A DNA stretch of 64,000 nt, taken from the NCBI GenBank assembly GCA_016185065.1, contig JACPOL010000001.1, forward strand, positions 1-64,000. Direction: 5' to 3'. Source of the DNA: Chlamydiales bacterium (GTDB taxonomy: Bacteria; Chlamydiota; Chlamydiia; Chlamydiales; Rhabdochlamydiaceae). The translations under genes and the position numbers were made by a program. Under the pieces are notes generated by a model that was not told the origin of the DNA, did no database searches, and saw only the letters and a program-made list of their open reading frames with translations. Shown here in pieces: positions 42,555 through 50,913 of the stretch. Numbering within the stretch: position 1 is the stretch's first letter; each line of letters opens with the position of its first letter.

Positions 42555-43646
42555 TCAAGCTCTGCTTAGGGAGAGGTAGATGGACTCCATCTGGGAGAGA
42601 GTGGAGGGAAGGGTAAACTTTTCTTGGACAAGCGAGTGGGCATTCTGGCCGAATCTTTTGCGGAGGGAGGCGTCGCTCGCGAGTTTCTTGACTGCTTCAG
42701 CGACCTGCTCTGCAGAGAAAGGAGGCACGATAATCCCCGTCTCACCATGTATGCAGACTTCAGGCAGCCCTCCAGTGGGGGTGGTGATGAGTGGTTTTTG
42801 TAGATAGGCCGCTTGCAGGCTCGCTTGGGAGACCCCTTCATGAGCCGTGCTGAGAAGGGCGAAGATATCAAGGGCTGCCATCGCTGCAAAGGGAGACTCT
42901 AAGTGGCCAGTGAAGATCACGCTTCCTTCGACGCCGAGCTCTTTCGCCAGAGGTTTATACTGATCGACATAGCCCCCTCCTACGACCACCCACTTAATCC
43001 ACTTCTCCTCTTTTAAGAGTGCTGCAGCACGGAGAAAATCCCCAATCCCTTTCCATGAGCGCACGAAGCAGACGCTTCCCACAAGACACTCCTCAGAAAG
43101 AACGCCGATCTTCTTGCGAAATTCACGCGCCTCTTCTGGCTTTACAGCGAGCACTTCTGTCTCCACGCCTGTAGGGACGGAGATACAGGTAGAAGGAGTC
43201 CGTTTGGCTTGGGCGATGATCATCTTGGCCGCAAGCTCCGATGTCGTCACCACAAAATCTGCGAGTCCTCGATATAAGAGATGGCTGTTTAATCCCGATC
43301 GTATGGGCGTGGAGAGGTGTCGCATCCGCATAACAGGGGTGCGAGTGAGCCTCGCAGCGATGCCTCCTAGCCACGCATCTAGTGAAGAGTGGGTAACGAC
43401 TAGATCGATTCCCTCTTTGCGAATTAGATTTACAAGCTGCCAGATCACTTTGAATGCTTGAGGACGCTTAAAAGAGAGTTCTGTAACCGAGAATCCCTCG
43501 GCTGCCGCTTTGGCGACAAGGCCGCCACCTTTAGCGATAGCAAAAAAACAGGTGTGCCCACGTGTACGCATTCCGAGCGACTCTTTTAGGATGCGGATCT
43601 CTTGACCACCCCATCCAGAGGAGCTCTCTGTATGTAATATTTTCAT
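42555..43646 (-). CDS. GT4-family glycosyltransferase
   Basis: A 363-residue GT-B enzyme. The N-terminal domain begins MKILHTESSSGWGGQEIRIL with a Gly-rich acceptor loop. The C-terminal domain has the GT4 donor site (AHEGVSQASLQAAYLQKPLI, TPTGGLPEVCIHGETGIIV). It probably adds a sugar to lipopolysaccharide core or another envelope glycan. Start ATG 43646 overlaps the mutY stop by 4 bp. Confidence 0.85.
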   Translation of the reverse strand: MKILHTESSSGWGGQEIRILKESLGMRTRGHTCFFAIAKGGGLVAKAAAEGFSVTELSFKRPQAFKVIWQLVNLIRKEGIDLVVTHSSLDAWLGGIAARLTRTPVMRMRHLSTPIRSGLNSHLLYRGLADFVVTTSELAAKMIIAQAKRTPSTCISVPTGVETEVLAVKPEEAREFRKKIGVLSEECLVGSVCFVRSWKGIGDFLRAAALLKEEKWIKWVVVGGGYVDQYKPLAKELGVEGSVIFTGHLESPFAAMAALDIFALLSTAHEGVSQASLQAAYLQKPLITTPTGGLPEVCIHGETGIIVPPFSAEQVAEAVKKLASDASLRKRFGQNAHSLVQEKFTLPSTLSQMESIYLSLSRA

Positions 43647-44677
43647 TTTAAAAACTCTCTCATGATTCTGAGATGCCCCGAAGAGAAGGGGAGCGAGGCT
43701 AGGGCGTCTAAACTCACCCATTCATAGCCTTCCAATCGGATCCTCTCGTGGGCCTTCCAGAGAGAAGGATATAATGTCGCTTGGTAACGTGTAAAGCTAT
43801 GCTTTTCCTCTTTTAGGTCTCTGATGAATTGCGCAGAGATTTTAAACTCTTTCGAAACCATCTCCTCTGCTGAGGCAAGGGGCTCTCCCTGAGCAAACTC
43901 TTTGTAGGGGAACTCATAGAGACCAGCCATCACCTTCTTCCCTTCAACCCTCCCGATTAGGATCTCATCTCCATGTAAAATGAGAAGAACAGCTCTTTTT
44001 AAAAGGGTGGTTTTGGGACGCGCTCGCTTATTCGGAAGGAGATGGGCGATCTTCTGACTATAGCCTACACAGCTCCTCTTCAGCGGGCACTCGTTACAGA
44101 GGGGGATTTTTCGGCAGACTCGAGCTCCGAGCTCTATTAGCGCCTCCATTACCACCCAAGGCTCCTCTTCGGGAAGAATCTCCTCTGTTAGAGCTTCAAT
44201 TCTTTTTTTTGCCTTTTCAATCTCCTCTTCGATGGCAAAGTAGCGAGAGAGGACGCGCAAGACATTTCCATCTACTGCAGCGGCCTTCTTATGAAATGCG
44301 AAACTTAATATAGCACCGACCGTATAGAGCCCAATCCCTTTGATCTGTTGAAGCCCCTCCTTTGTACTCGGCAGGACGCCAGCGTGCTTTTGAAGGAGCT
44401 CTTTTGCGGCTCCATGCAGATACCGAGCTCTCGCATAGTAGCCAAGCCCCTCCCAGAGCTTGATCACCTCTTCAAGGGGAGCTTGCGCCAAGGCCTCTAT
44501 CGTTGGAAAACTGCGCATCCAGCGTTCGAAATAGGGGATGACAACTGCTGCCTGAGTCTGCTGCAGCATAATCTCGGAGACCCAAACCCTGTAGGGGGAG
44601 GGATTCTCTCTCCAAGGAAGAGCCCTTCTCTCCTCTAAAAACCACTCTTTCAATGAAAAGCTATCGAAGTAGGGCAT
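43643..44677 (-). CDS. mutY: A/G-specific adenine DNA glycosylase
   Basis: A 344-residue base-excision enzyme removing A opposite 8-oxoG. Visible: EIMLQQTQ (catalytic Glu and intercalating residues), the helix-hairpin-helix IKGIGLYTVGAILSFAF with catalytic Asp in AVDGNVLRV, an iron-sulfur loop (CRKIPLCNECPLKRSC) and a C-terminal NUDIX-like 8-oxoG domain. The first two cluster Cys are spaced by five residues, not the usual six. Start ATG 44677; the frame reaches 44731. Confidence 0.92.
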   Translation of the reverse strand: MPYFDSFSLKEWFLEERRALPWRENPSPYRVWVSEIMLQQTQAAVVIPYFERWMRSFPTIEALAQAPLEEVIKLWEGLGYYARARYLHGAAKELLQKHAGVLPSTKEGLQQIKGIGLYTVGAILSFAFHKKAAAVDGNVLRVLSRYFAIEEEIEKAKKRIEALTEEILPEEEPWVVMEALIELGARVCRKIPLCNECPLKRSCVGYSQKIAHLLPNKRARPKTTLLKRAVLLILHGDEILIGRVEGKKVMAGLYEFPYKEFAQGEPLASAEEMVSKEFKISAQFIRDLKEEKHSFTRYQATLYPSLWKAHERIRLEGYEWVSLDALASLPFSSGHLRIMREFLK

Positions 44678-44843
44678 CTTTTTCCCTTTGAAGCCGAGAT
44701 TGATCGGCAAGTTTTTCCCTGTGGAGAGCATAAAAGCCGATGAACAAAAAATTCAAGTATCGAAAAATCAGATGGTTAGGTGAGTTGGCACGCCAGGTGC
44801 ATATATTCATATCACCCACATAAAGTGGCATGACGGGGAAATA

Positions 44844-45009
44844 GACCTCTTGCATAACCTGCTTTGTTTGAAAAAATCGGAGATTTTTTTGCCGATTTTT
44901 AGAAACTGCTTCCAGTTTCGGATCAAACGAGCGAGTCGGCGAGAGAGAGCGATAAAAATCCGCGAAAAAAGAACGATTTTGTCAAATAAATGAGGTTGTG
45001 CAAGAGGTC
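44844..45009. repeat. Inverted-repeat element family H, multi-hairpin
   Basis: The ends GACCTCTTGCATAACCT (44844-44860) and AGGTTGTGCAAGAGGTC (44993-45009) are inverted copies with one mismatch. Inside are two more hairpins: AAAAATCGG/CCGATTTTT (44872-44900) and GAAACTG/CAGTTTC (44902-44919). This looks like a small non-autonomous element or IS remnant. Its right end supplies the AAGAGG in front of the next gene. Confidence 0.7.
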
Positions 45010-45011
45010 TG

Positions 45012-45494
45012 ATGATACAAACCCAGTGGAACGACTTTCATAGCGCGCTGATGTTCTCTATGCAGAAAGAGGTCACTCTCATGAGAGACCTCCTGACCAA
45101 TCTGCATCAAGAAGAGCTATCTCTGCTCATGCATGATCGCAACTCCTGGAACCAGCTGATGGAGGAGCGTGCAGGCATCATCCAGCGCTTGGGCTCCTGG
45201 AGGCTCGCCCGCATGGAAGCGGTAAAAAAACTCCTGCCCGGACGCGTCCAAAAAGAGGCCCCGCTTGAAGAGATTCTTCCATCTCAAGATGAGAATAGCT
45301 GCGAAGTCCTCTCTCTTCGCGATCAGATCATGGCTCTTGCCGAGAGAATGAATAGACAAAACAGCCGCAATATGACCCTCTCTCACCAGGTGGAAAACCA
45401 CCTCGACCTTCCTCCGATCCAGCGCCACTACGCCTCTGCCGCACCGCAAAAGAAAAAACGCGCCTCCGTCATCACCTATCCATTTAATGAGTAA
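45012..45494 (+). CDS. FlgN-like small helical protein, hypothetical
   Basis: A 160-residue, mostly helical protein. Residues about 20-75 (LMRDLLTNLHQEELSLLMHD, then NQLMEERAGIIQRLGSW) follow the FlgN/secretion-chaperone pattern of paired helices with a recurring E-E-x-L-L and R-x-x-I-I. Flagellar-like chaperones exist in non-motile Chlamydiae in connection with type III secretion, but the match is by pattern only. The ribosome-binding site is formed by the end of repeat H. Confidence 0.5.
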   Translation: MIQTQWNDFHSALMFSMQKEVTLMRDLLTNLHQEELSLLMHDRNSWNQLMEERAGIIQRLGSWRLARMEAVKKLLPGRVQKEAPLEEILPSQDENSCEVLSLRDQIMALAERMNRQNSRNMTLSHQVENHLDLPPIQRHYASAAPQKKKRASVITYPFNE

Positions 45495-45506
45495 AAGAGA
45501 GGAAAG

Positions 45507-45642
45507 GAAGAACGGGCGCGGGCACGCACACGGGCTCGTTCACGAAGGAAAGAACAGAAAAAGATCTTTCCGATTCTCGTACCCGATCTTGCCTTCTTCT
45601 CTTTCGTAAACGTGTGCGTGCCCGTGCCGGTGCCCGATCTTC
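45507..45642. repeat. Palindromic element family C (C3)
   Basis: A 136-bp copy (GAAGAACGGGC to GCCCGATCTTC) with the same CACGGGC-type arms as C1 and C2, a mutated left end and an extra internal CCCGATC. It lies between two plus-strand genes. Confidence 0.8.
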
Positions 45643-45700
45643 TCTTTTTCTTCCCAACCTCAACTACTCTTTTAATGAATAAGTCGGTAAAAAAGAGAGG

Positions 45701-46753
45701 ATGGATACTCTCTCTCGGCCGGTAGGGCTCATCCACGGGCCTGCACAGCACTATCTCGACCACATCGTCCCTCTCTGCGCACTTTTAAAAGCTCCTCTCG
45801 CAGTGACGGACGAGGAGATTGCGCATCTTGCACGCACCTACTATCCGATGGTAGACCTCATTCTGCTAAATCCACACTCTTTCGCTTTCGATCTCACAAG
45901 AGAGTATGACACCCTTATCACCACCCTTCCAAAGCCCGCCCTTCGAGAGCTCTTCTTCCTTGCAGAGAGGCTTTTGGGAAAGGAGCTAAGAGCAGTCTGG
46001 TGCCCGCATGGAAATTCGGACAAGGGACACGCATCTCCCTTCATGGAGGCCCTATCTGAAGAGAAGAGCGTCTTTGTCTACGGACAGAAGATGATCGACC
46101 TTCTCGTTCAGAAAGGAGCATACCAGCAGATCGAAAAGCTTATTCGTCTAGGGAACTACCGCAGGGAATTTTCTGCAAAACACAGAAATTTTTACGCTCC
46201 TCTCGTAGAAAAAGAGATCTTCTCCTCGCTGAACGCAAAGAGTCGCACCATCCTCTTTGCGCCGACCTGGCAGGATGCGGAGGACTCCTCCTCTTTCAAA
46301 GCTATAATGCAATTAATCGAAGAGCTACCCGATAAATTTAACTTAATCGTTAAGCCGCACCCAAATCTCAGATTTCAGGAAAGCTTGCATGTAGAGAAGA
46401 AGCCAAACCTTTGCATCCTCACCGATTTTCCTCCTATCTACCCTCTTTTAGAGCGCGTCGATATCTACCTGGGAGATATGTCCTCGATCGGCTATGATTT
46501 TCTCAGCTTTGACCGGCCGATGTTCTTCTTCAACAAGAATAAGAGAGATCCTCAAAATGACCCCGGCCTCTACCTCTTTCGCTGCGGAACGGAGATCGAC
46601 CCCTCAGCCAACCTCTACACCCAAATCGAACAGGGCTGCGCCCGCGACGCCCTCTTCTCCCCAGCCCGCCTCGCAACCTACACCTACTGCTTCGACACAA
46701 GAAAGCCTCCGGCCTGGCGCGCAGAAGAAGAAATGGACGAAAATGGACATTAA
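45701..46753 (+). CDS. CDP-glycerol glycerophosphotransferase-like protein (paralogue 1)
   Basis: A 350-residue GT-B-like protein with the TagB/TagF-family signatures TILFAPTW, LIVKPHP and DIYLGDMSSIGYDFLSFDRP. Known members transfer glycerol-phosphate or polyol-phosphate to envelope polymers. It may act on a surface glycan here; the substrate is unknown. A neighbouring paralogue (46931) shares all motifs plus CPHGNSDKG. Its last codons (MDENGH) lie inside inverted repeat D. AAGAGAGG sits directly against the ATG, which is poor spacing, so the start is not certain. Confidence 0.7.
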   Translation: MDTLSRPVGLIHGPAQHYLDHIVPLCALLKAPLAVTDEEIAHLARTYYPMVDLILLNPHSFAFDLTREYDTLITTLPKPALRELFFLAERLLGKELRAVWCPHGNSDKGHASPFMEALSEEKSVFVYGQKMIDLLVQKGAYQQIEKLIRLGNYRREFSAKHRNFYAPLVEKEIFSSLNAKSRTILFAPTWQDAEDSSSFKAIMQLIEELPDKFNLIVKPHPNLRFQESLHVEKKPNLCILTDFPPIYPLLERVDIYLGDMSSIGYDFLSFDRPMFFFNKNKRDPQNDPGLYLFRCGTEIDPSANLYTQIEQGCARDALFSPARLATYTYCFDTRKPPAWRAEEEMDENGH

Positions 46754-46871
46754 TGGACGGGAAACGGACGAGAACGGACACGCGCCGAAGAAAGAATTCT
46801 TTCTCTCTCTTGCCCGCCTGTCCATTCTCGTCCATTTCCTGTCCGTTTCCCGTCCGTTAGTGTCCATTTTC
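46731..46871. repeat. Phased GGAC inverted-repeat element (family D)
   Basis: The left arm holds five TGGAC/CGGAC units at about 10-11-bp steps (46731-46779). The right arm holds the complementary GTCC series (46820-46871). A pyrimidine-rich centre around GAATTC separates them. The left arm overlaps the last seven codons of the preceding gene. Confidence 0.8.
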
Positions 46872-46930
46872 CCGAGCGGGCTTCTTTTTTCCGCGCTCTT
46901 TTTTTATTCACCTTTGTAAAATGGGTTTAC

Positions 46931-47980
46931 ATGAGAGCTGCTGCAGTTAGTACGGGACCTGATACGCACCTGGACCATCTGGGTGTTCTCGCGTCGCTTT
47001 TGGAGATTCCGCTTATTGTAACGGAGAGGAGAAGCTATGAGCTGGCAAAAGAGTTCTATCCTCACGCAAAAACAGAGTTCATCGAGCACTCCGATCTTAG
47101 CTTAGATTTTCTAGCTACGAATTATGACGTTCTCTTCGGCTGCGGAAAGTACTGGTGTTTAGAATTGCAGCCACTCTTTCAACTCCTCTTTGGAAAGAGG
47201 ATGCGCCACATTCTCTGCCCCCATGGCAACTCCGATAAGGGCTCAACTCTTTCAGCTGGCTCTCATCCACCTCAAGACCTCGCTCTGGTTTATGGAAATC
47301 ACATGAGGGATCTCTTAACCCGCACGGGAGCGCTGGCTGAGATCGGGGGAACGATCACCACGGGGAACTACCGCTATCCCTTTTATCGAAGATACCGCTC
47401 CTTCTATGACGAGCTTGCCTTGAGGCGCGTCTTCTCAAACTTTTCCAAAGATAAAAAGACAATTCTCTATGCGCCAACCTGGTCGAGCAGAGAAGAACCG
47501 ACCGCTTTTTTTGAGACGTGCAGAGAGATCATCGAGCAGCTGGCTCCAGATTACAACCTTCTGATCAAACCCCACCCCTTTCTTGAAGAGCAGCAGCCGG
47601 CACACCTGGCACACCTCCAGACCACTTATGAAGGAGCAAAAAACCTCGCCTTTGTCACAAGCTTCCCAGCGATCTATCCACTGCTTGCGCGCGCAGACCT
47701 CTATTTGGGCGACTTCTCATCGATCGGGTACGACTTCCTCGCATTCGATAGACCTCTCTACTTCTTCAACCTAAAAGAGAGCGCTGCTGCAAAACCGACT
47801 CTCTACCAGTGCGGTGTAGAGATCCCTAAGGCCGAGAGCAGAAATCTCAGAAAGTTTTTAGAGAATGCGAGCGAGGGCAGCTCAAACAAGCGCCGAGAGA
47901 TCTACGATTATGCGTTTGGAGAAGAGAGAGAGATTCGAGAGATTAAAAAAGAGATAGAAACTGCACTTCTAGAAAGCTAG
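46931..47980 (+). CDS. CDP-glycerol glycerophosphotransferase-like protein (paralogue 2)
   Basis: A 349-residue sister of the 45701 gene with the same landmarks (CPHGNSDKGS, TILYAPTW, LLIKPHP, DLYLGDFSSIGYDFLAFDRP). The conserved PHGNSDKG and the aspartate-rich LGD.SSIGYD region probably form the donor site. The stop codon lies inside a perfect 12-bp palindrome (CTGCACTTCTAG, 47961-47972, and its complement 47977-47988), directly followed by a larger terminator hairpin. Confidence 0.7.
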   Translation: MRAAAVSTGPDTHLDHLGVLASLLEIPLIVTERRSYELAKEFYPHAKTEFIEHSDLSLDFLATNYDVLFGCGKYWCLELQPLFQLLFGKRMRHILCPHGNSDKGSTLSAGSHPPQDLALVYGNHMRDLLTRTGALAEIGGTITTGNYRYPFYRRYRSFYDELALRRVFSNFSKDKKTILYAPTWSSREEPTAFFETCREIIEQLAPDYNLLIKPHPFLEEQQPAHLAHLQTTYEGAKNLAFVTSFPAIYPLLARADLYLGDFSSIGYDFLAFDRPLYFFNLKESAAAKPTLYQCGVEIPKAESRNLRKFLENASEGSSNKRREIYDYAFGEEREIREIKKEIETALLES

Positions 47981-47992
47981 AAGTGCAGCCTT

Positions 47993-48048
47993 AGAGGGTG
48001 TCTGCAAAGGCAGAAAAATCAAAGTTTCTGACTTTGCAGACACCCTCT
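47993..48048. terminator. Bidirectional terminator-like inverted repeat (family G)
   Basis: A perfect 17-bp inverted repeat (AGAGGGTGTCTGCAAAG and its complement) with a 22-nt loop lies between two convergent genes. Its arms are long for a simple terminator and may represent another dispersed palindrome. Confidence 0.65.
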
Positions 48049-48056
48049 TAGAGAAA

Positions 48057-48236
48057 TTAACCGTTCTTCTCTTGTGTTGCAGCTTCGTCAGCAGCAGCAG
48101 TTGTCTGTTCTGCAGAAGCTTGTTCTGTAGCAACTTGCTCTGTTGAAGCTTGTACTACTTCTTTGCCTTCGTTTGCAAAGAGAGATCCAGAAGAGAGGCA
48201 AACCATTGCTGTTAAGGCAATCCAAAGTTGACGCAT
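48057..48236 (-). CDS. Small secreted Ala/Thr/Glu-rich protein
   Basis: A 59-residue protein with a clear signal peptide (MRQLWIALTAMVCLSSGSLFA, cut before NEGKE) and a short mature part made of AxTEQ-type repeats. Start ATG 48236 has GGAG at good spacing. It lies 40 bp after mreC and is probably co-transcribed with it. Periplasmic or exported; function unknown. Confidence 0.6.
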   Translation of the reverse strand: MRQLWIALTAMVCLSSGSLFANEGKEVVQASTEQVATEQASAEQTTAAADEAATQEKNG

Positions 48237-48276
48237 ATTAAACTCCGTTTTTATGAGATTGGGAACGGATGAAATC

Positions 48277-49500
48277 TTAGCCCCTCTGGGAGATTTTATC
48301 AAATGGTATTCCCCCTGCAGAAGATGATTCGGTTTCGAGAGGGGGGAGGACGGTGAGGTGAAGGAGGCGGTTTAGGTTTCCACAAGTGGCTTTTGCTTCG
48401 ATGTCATAAGAGCAGGCGCCCTCTTTCAGTGCGGTAACTTCAGAGACTACTGCAACGCGCAGTCCAGCAGGGAATATCCCATCCATGCCAGTTGTCACTA
48501 AAAGGTCTCCGACTTTCACAACTTGCGCAGGGTTCTTCTTCTCACCCTTGCTCTCACCAGTGCGCAGATCTCGAGAAGGCCCCTCTGCATCCGCGTAGTC
48601 GTAGTTAAATCCTACGCCGCGTAGTACGAGATCGCGCGAGCGCCAGAGAGGCATGCTCGTTCCGTAGAGCTCGCCCTTTGCGAGAAACTGATCGTCAGAA
48701 TCACTTCCCAGATGGTCGTGCAGCTTTGAAAGGAGGGAGATAACCCCCTGCGCATCACCCTGCGTTGCAAAGAGGTCGGAGCGCGTTCCGAGGCCAAGAA
48801 GAAGTCCTTCAAGGTGCTCTCGCAGAAAGCGGTTCTGCTCCTTACCGCGCACTGCACGAACGGAGGGGATGAGACGGGCGTCTGTAATCAGCCTCACCTT
48901 ACACTGCTTGTAGCTCACCTCTTCGACAACCCCAACAAGCGAGGTTCCAATAACGACGGGGCTGTTTTTAGCGACGATCTTCTTCTTCAGCGCGTTATTG
49001 TCACGCTCTCCCACATTCAACCAGAGGAAGCTGCTCCAAGAGGTCGGCTCGCGAAAGATCACGCGGGCAGGCAGAGCTCTGAGCTGCAGATCGAGACCAT
49101 CTTTTAGATGGCTGGCCCTTCTCTTATAAAACTCTTTTAGCTCTGGAGAGACCTCTTGTGAATGCGAGAGCTCTTTCCAGCGCTGAAGCTGCTCATCGAC
49201 GCGCTCTTCTTGAAGGAGCCACTGACGCACATTTGCAAGCTGCGTGCGCAGGGTTAGATTCTCCTGCTTTAATGCGTCATTCTCAGCTGAGAGTTCGGCG
49301 CTGCCCGCTCTTCCTCCAGGAGGTGTAATCATCAGAAGCTGAAGCGAAAAACCCTTTAAAAAGGTGAGAAGCCTCCACGAGGGAGCGATAGAACTCACCG
49401 CGACATGTCTCATTCTTTCGGCTGCTGTTTCTGGGCAGATCAGCACGATAAAAAAGAAGCCAGCGAGAAGGAGATAGGGACGGTAGTTGATCTTTCTCAT
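48277..49500 (-). CDS. mreC: Rod-shape determining protein MreC
   Basis: A 407-residue protein with one N-terminal membrane helix (about 8-24), a coiled coil (about 70-125; AENDALKQENLTLRTQLANV) and a double beta-barrel domain (ARVIFREPTSWSSFLWLNVG, SPVVIGTSLVGVVEEVSYKQ, GDLLVTTGMDGIFPAGLRVAVV). MreC links MreB to periplasmic wall synthases. It is longer than typical MreC (about 300-360) through an insertion around residues 220-310. Its start overlaps the aminotransferase stop by 4 bp. Confidence 0.88.
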   Translation of the reverse strand: MRKINYRPYLLLAGFFFIVLICPETAAERMRHVAVSSIAPSWRLLTFLKGFSLQLLMITPPGGRAGSAELSAENDALKQENLTLRTQLANVRQWLLQEERVDEQLQRWKELSHSQEVSPELKEFYKRRASHLKDGLDLQLRALPARVIFREPTSWSSFLWLNVGERDNNALKKKIVAKNSPVVIGTSLVGVVEEVSYKQCKVRLITDARLIPSVRAVRGKEQNRFLREHLEGLLLGLGTRSDLFATQGDAQGVISLLSKLHDHLGSDSDDQFLAKGELYGTSMPLWRSRDLVLRGVGFNYDYADAEGPSRDLRTGESKGEKKNPAQVVKVGDLLVTTGMDGIFPAGLRVAVVSEVTALKEGACSYDIEAKATCGNLNRLLHLTVLPPLETESSSAGGIPFDKISQRG

Positions 49501-50690
49501 AGTATGTTTGAAATAGCGTCTACGACATAGTCTAGATTAGCGTGATTTAATCCTGCTACATTGATTCTACCATCGCGTGTCATGTAGATCTTAGACTCTG
49601 TTCGCAAACGATCGACCTGGACTTCGTTCAGCCCAAGAATAAAAAAAAGACCTCTTCTCTCTTTTAAAAAGCTAAAATCGACCTTTGGAGCTTTTTTCAT
49701 GAGTTTTGTTGCAAAAGAGGTGCGCATCTCATCGATGCGTCCCCTCATCTCATTTAGCTCCTGCTCCCACTCTTTTCTAAGCTTTGGAGAGTTCAAAATG
49801 GTCGCCACAATTTTGGCGCCATGCAAGGGGGGATTGGAGTAGTTTGGACGGATCGTTGTGATAAGACGGCTAACTAGGTGGCTGCTTGTCTTATGTGAAT
49901 CTCCAATAATAAAAATGACACCTGCTCTCTCGGCATAGAGAGAGAAGTTTTTAGAAAACGAGTAGGCGACCAGCATCTCATGACCCTCTTTAGCAAAGAG
50001 GCGTACCGCTTCAGCATCCTCATTTAATCCTCTTCCAAAGCCTTGATAGGCCATGTCGAAAAAGGGGATCAGCCTTTTTGATAGGAAGAGAGCAGAGAGT
50101 TTTTTCCATTCTTCTAACGAGAGATCCATCCCGGTGGGATTGTGACAGCAGGCGTGCAAGACCACTGCACTACGCGGAGGAAGGGCGCTAAAGTAGCTCA
50201 TCATCTTCTCAAAATTCAGCGCATGTTCGGTGCGGTTGTAGTAGGGGTAGATCTCGACCTTCAAACCTGCGCGTACAAAAACTGCTTTATGATTAGGCCA
50301 TGTGTAGTCTGGGATGTGGATCGTCTCTGCGACCTTCTCGTGGAAGAGGAGCTCGCCGCCGATGCGTAGCGCGTTAGTTCCTCCGACCGCTTGCGCCTTT
50401 GCAATTCTCTCTTTCGACTGAGCCCAGAACTCTCCAAAGATCAGCTCGCCCGCTCCTTCAAGATAGGCCCTATCTCCATCGAGCGGCAGGTACTCTTTAC
50501 TCTTTTCGCTAGCGAGGAGCTCCTCTTCCGCCTTTTTCACAGAGTTTAAAACGGGTGTCATGAGCTTTTCGTCTTTGTAGAGCCCGACCGTGAGGTTGAT
50601 CTTACCAGGCCTCTTGTCTGCATTATACTCCTGCATGAGCCCAAAAATCGCATCTGGCGTAGCTAATGTGACGTGTTCAAAAAAACCCAT
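49497..50690 (-). CDS. Aspartate/aromatic aminotransferase, class I
   Basis: A 397-residue PLP enzyme of the AspC/TyrB group: INLTVGLYKDE at the N-terminus, CCHNPTGMDL (Asn/Asp of the PLP site), PFFDMAYQGFG and the PLP lysine in AYSFSKNFSLYAERAG. It interconverts aspartate or aromatic amino acids with their keto acids. I chose ATG 50690 (MGFFEHVTL) because AAAGGT lies six bases upstream; ATG 50696 is the alternative. Confidence 0.92.
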   Translation of the reverse strand: MGFFEHVTLATPDAIFGLMQEYNADKRPGKINLTVGLYKDEKLMTPVLNSVKKAEEELLASEKSKEYLPLDGDRAYLEGAGELIFGEFWAQSKERIAKAQAVGGTNALRIGGELLFHEKVAETIHIPDYTWPNHKAVFVRAGLKVEIYPYYNRTEHALNFEKMMSYFSALPPRSAVVLHACCHNPTGMDLSLEEWKKLSALFLSKRLIPFFDMAYQGFGRGLNEDAEAVRLFAKEGHEMLVAYSFSKNFSLYAERAGVIFIIGDSHKTSSHLVSRLITTIRPNYSNPPLHGAKIVATILNSPKLRKEWEQELNEMRGRIDEMRTSFATKLMKKAPKVDFSFLKERRGLFFILGLNEVQVDRLRTESKIYMTRDGRINVAGLNHANLDYVVDAISNIL

Positions 50691-50722
50691 ATACATACCT
50701 TTGGATGGGGAGCTTGCCCCTT

Positions 50723-50750
50723 GTGACAAAATGGCAGAAAGACCTAGAAT
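50723..50750 (+). promoter_or_regulatory. Candidate promoter of tRNA-Ala
   Basis: GTGACA (50723-50728) and TAGAAT (50745-50750) are spaced by 16 bp. Transcription would begin near 50757, nine bases before the tRNA. It lies in the leader of the divergent aminotransferase gene. Confidence 0.5.
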
Positions 50751-50765
50751 TTACCAGCGATTTCT

Positions 50766-50838
50766 GGGGCGTTAGCTCAGTTGGTAGAGCGCAACGATGG
50801 CATTGTTGAGGTCAGCGGTTCGATCCCGCTACGCTCCA
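50766..50838 (+). tRNA. tRNA-Ala (anticodon GGC)
   Basis: A full cloverleaf can be drawn: acceptor GGGGCGT with ACGCTCC (one G-T pair), D-arm GCTC/GAGC, anticodon stem CAACG/TGTTG (one G-T pair) with loop ATGGCAT giving anticodon GGC, and T-arm AGCGG-TTCGATC-CCGCT. The discriminator base is A. CCA is not encoded, so it must be added enzymatically. Confidence 0.95.
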
Positions 50839-50913
50839 TAAATTTTCTAGTTCGAAAATCACACTCCGCGTAAAAGAAGTTCTTTTAAGAAAAATTTTTT
50901 AAAGGACCATTTT

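Noticed and set aside
41997..42616. Several open frames of 60-110 residues within repeat B3
   Set aside because: Similar frames appear in B1 and B4 on both strands because the repeat is GC-rich and palindromic. None has a ribosome-binding site or a recognisable domain.
46731..46871. Iteron-type replication origin suggested by the phased GGAC repeats
   Set aside because: There is no dnaA or rep gene nearby, no DnaA-box cluster and no AT-rich unwinding region. The arms are mirrored like other palindromic elements here.
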